From NCBI GenBank assembly GCA_903920145.1, contig CAIXKV010000020.1, forward strand, positions 1 through 34,971: a stretch of 34,971 nucleotides of DNA, given 5' to 3'. Shown here piece by piece: positions 30,967-34,971 of this stretch (position 1 is the first letter of the stretch; every line of letters starts with the position of its first letter). A model generated the notes under the pieces. It saw only the letters and a list, made by a program, of their open reading frames with translations. It was not told the DNA's origin and searched no databases. Source of the stretch: an uncultured Rhodospirillales bacterium (GTDB lineage: Bacteria > Pseudomonadota > Alphaproteobacteria > Azospirillales > Azospirillaceae). The position numbers and the translations under genes are program-made.

Positions 30967-32304
30967 ATGAGCACAGTTAACATAGCGACAACGCTATTTG
31001 CGCAGAATCCAAGTCACAGATATGAGTATGCGCAACCTGATGATGTCAATCCTAATGAAATTGCCATTTGTGTCGTGATTGGGCGAACCGCAGAATTCTT
31101 TGACTTCTTCGTGTACGCCATCGCCTCAGCTTTGGTTTTTCCAAAGCTGATATTCCCGTTTCTTGACCCTCTAGCCGGGATGATTGGTTCATTTGCGATA
31201 TTCGCCCTTGCGTTTATTGCGCGACCATTTGGTACGGTGATCTTCACCGGGGTTGATCGTCATCTCGGACGCAAGGCTAAACTGATAGCCGCTTTGCTGC
31301 TGTTGGGCGGCTCGACGATGGCCGTTGCCTTTCTGCCAAGCTTTGGTCAAATCGGGGTCGGAGCCATCATGATCCTGGCCGTGATCCGCATTGGTCAAGG
31401 GCTGGCCATGGGTGGGGCCTGGGATGGACTGGCCTCCTTGCTGGCACTCAATGCACCCGAGCGCAGCCGGGGTTGGTACGCCATGATCCCACAATTGGGG
31501 GCGTTTTTGGGGTTGCTCGTCGCAAGCGGCCTGTTCAGCTATTGCGTCACTTATATGTCGCCACAAAATTTCATGGACTGGGGCTGGCGATATCCGTTTT
31601 TCCTGGTGGCCGCAATCAACATCATCGCGTTGTTTGTCCGTCTGCGCATGTCGGTGACTGCCGGATATGCAAAGCTTTACCAAAACCATGAGCTTCAGCC
31701 GACAACCATCAAGAATACCGTGCGCTCCCAGTGGCATACCATTCTGATCGGGGCCTTTGTCCCACTAGCAAGCTTTGCGCTGTTTCACATTGTCACTGTG
31801 TTCCCATTCTCGTGGATCGTTCTATTCACCACCGAAAATACCGGATCCTTCCTACATCTTCAAATGATCGGAGCCGCCGTGGGTGTTTTGGCGGTGGTAG
31901 CGTCGGGCGTAATTTCAGACATGGTGGGACGGCGCGTGTTGCTGGGCGTCACGGCCGGAGCCATCGCCGTTTTTAGTTGCTTCGCGCCGACGCTGCTCAG
32001 TGGGGGCGAAGACAGTATCATGCTCTACATGGTGCTTGGTTTTTTGCTGCTGGGCTTGTCTTTCGGCCAAGCGTCGGGAGCCATTGCTTCCAACTTCCCT
32101 TCACTCTACCGTTATACCGGATCCGCGCTCACCACTGATCTTGCATGGCTGTTCGGTGCAGGCTTTGCGCCTCTGGTTGCGCTGCTTTTGGCCAGCCAGT
32201 TCGGGTTGATGATGGTCGGGGTTTACTTGTTCTCAGGCGCCGCCTGCACGCTGGCGGCACTAGCCCTAAACCGCAAGCTCGCCGTTCAGATCACGGACCG
32301 TTAG
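30967..32304 (+). CDS. MFS transporter, metabolite:H+ symporter (MHS)-like
   Basis: A 445-residue transporter with 12 predicted membrane helices. The MHS-like start 'GRTAEFFDFFVYAIASALVFPKLIFP' is followed by the loop 2-3 signature 'GVDRHLGRKAKLIAALLLLGG' (G-x-x-x-D-x-x-G-R-K). 'DMVGRRVLLG' is the matching loop 8-9 motif. Members move organic acids or osmolytes with protons; the substrate cannot be told here. It stands alone, preceded by a GGGGTAAGG-type site and the hairpin region. Confidence 0.88.
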   Translation: MSTVNIATTLFAQNPSHRYEYAQPDDVNPNEIAICVVIGRTAEFFDFFVYAIASALVFPKLIFPFLDPLAGMIGSFAIFALAFIARPFGTVIFTGVDRHLGRKAKLIAALLLLGGSTMAVAFLPSFGQIGVGAIMILAVIRIGQGLAMGGAWDGLASLLALNAPERSRGWYAMIPQLGAFLGLLVASGLFSYCVTYMSPQNFMDWGWRYPFFLVAAINIIALFVRLRMSVTAGYAKLYQNHELQPTTIKNTVRSQWHTILIGAFVPLASFALFHIVTVFPFSWIVLFTTENTGSFLHLQMIGAAVGVLAVVASGVISDMVGRRVLLGVTAGAIAVFSCFAPTLLSGGEDSIMLYMVLGFLLLGLSFGQASGAIASNFPSLYRYTGSALTTDLAWLFGAGFAPLVALLLASQFGLMMVGVYLFSGAACTLAALALNRKLAVQITDR

Positions 32305-32325
32305 CAACATTGATACGTTCTCTCC

Positions 32326-32365
32326 CCCTCGGCGCATGCCACAGGTCCACGAGGCACGCCGAGGG
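32326..32365 (+). terminator. Hairpin after the MFS gene
   Basis: CCCTCGGCG (32326-32334) pairs with CGCCGAGGG (32357-32365), 22 bp after the stop. There is no T-run, so termination is uncertain. Confidence 0.45.
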
Positions 32366-32813
32366 AAGGTCAGGACGTTGGACATAGGTTTATTTTCTGG
32401 ATACGCGGAGTACAATCAGACGGCACCGTCATCGGAACCAACCGCTCGGTGCCGTGCCCCTCGGACAAAACCACGAGAACAGCAGGCAACTGCCAGCCCT
32501 TTTTGGGGTTCCTTTAGCCTCCATGGCGTGTTTTTATGGGTCGCGGCAATCGTAAATAGCTCAAGATAAACCGGGATGGTTGCGGCGTCATGGGTCGGGA
32601 ACGAATCATACCCCTAGGTCGTGGCGGGTCTCTCGGGCCCCCAAAAGGACGGGAGTCCGTATCCTTCTGCGCTCCAAACACTCCGCAGGCCACATCATAG
32701 AGTTCTGCCCAGGCTCCCCAAGGCGTTGAGGGGCCAAAAGGTCGGAGGGAGCGGGTGCGCCCAGGAAAAGGCTTACCTCCGCGCCTTTCGAAGCCCCCCC
32801 CTTCTCGCCCCGC
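32366..32813. other. Intergenic region between convergent MFS and Nramp-like genes
   Basis: No gene with coding character is seen. A 9-bp inverted repeat ACGGCACCG/CGGTGCCGT lies at 32420-32455. Several short GC-rich palindromes and a run of nine C near 32796 are present. Both flanking genes end here. Confidence 0.4.
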
Positions 32814-34082
32814 TTAACCGCCAAGAGCCCCGGACAGGCCGGCATAAAGTCCAAAGCCCGCCGTCATGATAACCACGCCCCCCACCACCCAGGCATAAGC
32901 ACCACTGAGACGATAGGGAGCCGGCAGGGCCCGACGCGCCAGCATGAACAAAAATCCAAGCACGATCGGTAACAGCATGGCGTTCATGACCTCAACCGCC
33001 ACCGAGAGGCTGACCAGATTGACCCCCGAGCAGACGACCAAAGCCGCAAAGACCAAGGCCGCCGTGAAAATCCCGTAAAACCAGGGCGCTTCTCGGGGAT
33101 GATCCGACAGCGAACGACGATAGCCGGCCACTTCACCCAAGCCCCAAGCTGCCGTCAAACAGACGACGATGGTGGCTACCAGAGCCGCACCACTGATACC
33201 AAACGCAAACACGATCCGCCCACTGACGTCTCCCAGAAACGGCGTCAGAGCGTTGGCGATCTGCGGGACATCATCCAGGCTGGCGTCTGGTTTGGCCTGA
33301 CCGATGGTCGCCGCCACCGCAATCAATACTGCCGCCATCACCAACTGCGTCACAATCGCACCGAGCGCAGTGTCCCAACGCAAAACCTTCAGATGTTGCA
33401 CCGTCAACCCTTTATCGACCACGGCAGACTGCTGATAGAACACCATCCAAGGCATGATCACGGCGCCAATATTGGCTGCCGCCAGATACAAGAAGCCGTT
33501 ATCGCCAAGAGGCACTTGGGTGAGCTGGGTGCTGAGTTGAGTCATGTCCGGCGCGGCCTGCCAAGCCACCCCCAGAAACACCAGCTCAAAAAGTCCGAAC
33601 AAAATCGCCACCCGTTCCACCGAACGGTAGGAACCGCTGTAGACCACAAACAGGATCATGGCGATGGTCAGGCCCAGGGTGAGCCAAACCGGAACTCCAA
33701 ACAACTGCGCCACCCCAGCCAAGCCGCTGAACTGGGTCACCAAAGCTCCCAGACAGGCCACCGCCATGGTCGACACCGAAAGCCAAGCCCAGCCCCGACC
33801 AAAGCGTTCCCGAATCAGTTCGCCATGACCACGTCCCGTCACGACGCCCAAACGAACCGTCAACTCTTGGACGATAAACAGGATTGGAATCAAAATAATC
33901 TGCAACAACAGCAGCTTGTAACCCCATTGGGCACCGCTTTGCGCCGCCGTGATGACACTGCCAGCATCAGTATCCGCCAACATCACCACCAAACCCGGCC
34001 CCGCAATCGCCAGCACCCGCCACCAACCGGCACAGGGGCCTCCCTTAATCTTCGTAGTCACGTCATCGGAGCTTACGGTCAT
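32814..34082 (-). CDS. Nramp-family metal transporter with altered metal-site motifs
   Basis: A 422-residue protein with 11 predicted membrane helices and the Nramp (MntH) fold pattern. In classical Nramp proteins helix 1 carries D-P-G-N and helix 6 carries M-P-H, and both bind Mn2+/Fe2+. Here helix 1 reads 'MLADTDAGSVITAAQSGAQWG' (D-T-D-A-G, 37-41) and helix 6 'IMPWMVFYQQSA' (209-220), so the Asp and Met remain but the Pro/Gly/Asn and the His are changed. It may be a subfamily with a different ion, for example related to the NRMT magnesium transporters; that is an inference. It is transcribed alone, from a region with an AT-rich inverted repeat. Confidence 0.85.
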   Translation of the reverse strand: MTVSSDDVTTKIKGGPCAGWWRVLAIAGPGLVVMLADTDAGSVITAAQSGAQWGYKLLLLQIILIPILFIVQELTVRLGVVTGRGHGELIRERFGRGWAWLSVSTMAVACLGALVTQFSGLAGVAQLFGVPVWLTLGLTIAMILFVVYSGSYRSVERVAILFGLFELVFLGVAWQAAPDMTQLSTQLTQVPLGDNGFLYLAAANIGAVIMPWMVFYQQSAVVDKGLTVQHLKVLRWDTALGAIVTQLVMAAVLIAVAATIGQAKPDASLDDVPQIANALTPFLGDVSGRIVFAFGISGAALVATIVVCLTAAWGLGEVAGYRRSLSDHPREAPWFYGIFTAALVFAALVVCSGVNLVSLSVAVEVMNAMLLPIVLGFLFMLARRALPAPYRLSGAYAWVVGGVVIMTAGFGLYAGLSGALGG

Positions 34083-34390
34083 AACTCAGAATCCCTTGCG
34101 GCCTTGGGTGAATGGGTCATCGGCTCCGAACGGCCCTCACCGGAGACGACGAGCCCATCTTATGCAATTAAGAACGATTTGCAATAGCGGAAACGCTGCA
34201 ATGCAAGAGGTCTTGTTTTTATAATCAATGATTATGAATTGATGCCGCTATTGTCTCCAAAATCCCCGCCACATCTCTTGATTGTGTTAGTAATTTTTTT
34301 ACTTATTGCATTCATCCAGGACTGCGGTATCATGCGGTTATCGCAGATTTCACCCAGAGTCTCACCCAGGGCTCGATCGGGAGCATTCCT
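34083..34390. promoter_or_regulatory. Divergent promoter region with a 15-bp inverted repeat (34221-34235)
   Basis: ATAATCA-A-TGATTAT is a perfect seven-base-arm repeat around one A, in an AT-rich stretch between the Nramp-like gene (start 34082, leftwards) and the RMF-like gene (34391, rightwards). AT-rich repeats of this kind are bound by Fur-family and MntR-type regulators, which fits a metal transporter; the regulator is not identified. No other gene is seen. Confidence 0.5.
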
Positions 34391-34573
34391 TTGGCCGAAC
34401 GAAAGGACGCCGAAACATTCGAGCGTGGCTGGGCCCTTCATGCCTTCAGGGAGGGTGTGGAGGCCGCAAGGCGGAAGCGCCCCATCCTTACCAATCCCTA
34501 CCGCCCCGGAAGCGATCGGGCGTTGCTCTGGGAAAGCGGGTGGAAAGAAGGATATAACCTTTATTGTCAGTGA
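34391..34573 (+). CDS. Ribosome modulation factor/CrpP-fold small protein
   Basis: A 60-residue protein starting at TTG 34391, with CGGGAG about seven bases upstream. The pattern F-E-R-G-W-A-x-x-A-F-R-E-G, then N-P-Y-R-P-G, then 'LLWESGWKEGYN' fits the Rmf/CrpP fold, in which two short helices end in a W-x-x-G-W-x-x-G box. RMF proteins pair ribosomes into inactive dimers in stationary phase; relatives have other roles. It is followed by its own terminator, which supports expression. The family is inferred from pattern only. Confidence 0.7.
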   Translation: MAERKDAETFERGWALHAFREGVEAARRKRPILTNPYRPGSDRALLWESGWKEGYNLYCQ

Positions 34574-34622
34574 TGATTGCACAACGCCTTAAACAAAAGA
34601 GACCAGGCAACAGATACAGGGC

Positions 34623-34652
34623 AACCGCGCAACCGTTGTGGGCGCGGTTTTT
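34623..34652 (+). terminator. Rho-independent terminator of the RMF-like gene
   Basis: AACCGCGC (34623-34630) pairs with GCGCGGTT (34642-34649) and runs into a T5 stretch. Confidence 0.85.
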
Positions 34653-34705
34653 GTTTGGCTGTTAGGATGTAAGACCAACGGCCTTAGACAATGATCCGTG
34701 CCGTT

Positions 34706-34820
34706 GGTATCGGCGGCGACCGCCGCTGCGCGCCCCATGGCGCGAAGCCAAGGGCGCGGATGCGCCCGCCCGGCGTCTGAGGGCAGCCTTGATGAGTCAC
34801 CATCAAGGCCCGATGGTATC
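34706..34820 (+). repeat. Chromosomal intergenic repeat, copy B
   Basis: Same family and orientation as copy A, with GGTATCGGCGGCGACCGCC at the start and the GCCTTGATG/CATCAAGGC hairpin near the end. It lies next to the right-hand IS end. Confidence 0.85.
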
Positions 34821-34835
34821 AGACCAACGGCCTTA

Positions 34836-34853
34836 GTGTCCGTCCCGAAAGTT
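34836..34853 (+). repeat. Terminal inverted repeat of the right IS5-family copy (3' end)
   Basis: GTGTCCGTCCCGAAAGTT, identical to the reverse complement of 120-137. Element sequence lies to the right. The outside bases are TTA. Confidence 0.8.
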
Positions 34854-34971
34854 TATGAGGGATTGCAGAGTTTTCTGAGCATGAGGCGGATAGAGGCGAA
34901 GCGAAGGAAGGCGAGAGAACTGAGGTTGAGGTTTTCCCAATCTTTAGCAAGACGACGGCAGCGATTTAACC
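34853..34971 (-). CDS. IS5-family transposase, C-terminal fragment cut by the window edge
   Basis: Reading leftwards from the window end gives '..RCRRLAKDWENLN' and then 'LRFASIRLMLRKLCNPS', with a stop at 34853-34855. 'RRxAKDWExLN' and the 'RLxLRKLCNPS' tail are typical ends of IS5-family transposases. The stop overlaps the terminal inverted repeat. It is the missing far end of the type of element begun at 1-60, in the same orientation. Confidence 0.85.
   Translation of the reverse strand, partial: LNRCRRLAKDWENLNLSSLAFLRFASIRLMLRKLCNPS

Noticed and set aside
33099-34187. 362-codon plus-strand frame opposite the Nramp-like gene
   Set aside because: His/Gln/Arg-rich low-complexity product, typical of an antisense reading of membrane-protein codons.

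Overview
The window looks like an alphaproteobacterial chromosome segment, probably Rhodospirillales-like, judged from the aroA–cmk–rpsA order, a TIGR02300/FYDLN-type acidic zinc-ribbon protein beside tRNA-Ala, and a cyoABCD quinol oxidase. This placement is an inference from gene order and protein character, not from a database search. Both window ends lie inside copies of one IS5-family insertion sequence: the left edge holds the first 20 transposase codons and the right edge holds the last ~39, both on the minus strand.

Positions ~140-18,400 are a mobile accessory element. Left to right it holds an orphan gene (314), a DUF3768 gene (1108), a minus-strand replication operon (primase-polymerase plus VapE-like AAA+ helicase, 1441-4106), an origin-like iteron region (ori1, ~4566-4879), two small genes, a complete type I restriction-modification operon (hsdR-hsdM-hsdS, 5891-10875), an unknown gene, a catalytic-domain-only tyrosine recombinase (11829), two unknown genes, a frameshifted proline-rich AT-hook protein (13681-15010), a second origin-like region (ori2, ~15859-16172), a large tyrosine integrase with a late frameshift (16370-17698) and a small membrane protein. 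The element probably ends near tRNA-Ala(GGC) at 18413-18488. No capsid, tail, terminase or conjugation gene is visible, so an integrative replicon or phage-satellite-like element fits best.

The most unusual signals are two repeat systems confined to this element. The first is a dispersed near-perfect palindrome, core CACTAWTAGTG, best copy GTCCCACTAATAGTGGGAC. It occurs about 13 times, both between and inside genes, with outer bases that change in a compensating way, and it brackets both origin-like regions. The second is the pair of ~500-bp origin-like regions. Each has about ten GTGTAGGAT iterons in both orientations around an AT-rich core and an inner inverted repeat CAATGACTTA/TAAGTCATTG. 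The two copies are exactly 11,293 bp apart at every iteron, although their AT cores have diverged. Nothing similar was seen from 18.4 kb onward.

Positions 18,413-34,830 are chromosomal: tRNA-Ala, the TIGR02300 gene, aroA, an AT-richer parA-like gene inserted between aroA and cmk, rpsA, a cytochrome c gene, a Sco/SenC gene, cyoABCD, an MHS-type MFS transporter, an Nramp-like transporter with altered metal-site motifs, and a tiny RMF/CrpP-like gene. This part carries its own intergenic repeat family (~75-125 bp, four copies, with a GCCTTGATG/CATCAAGGC hairpin).
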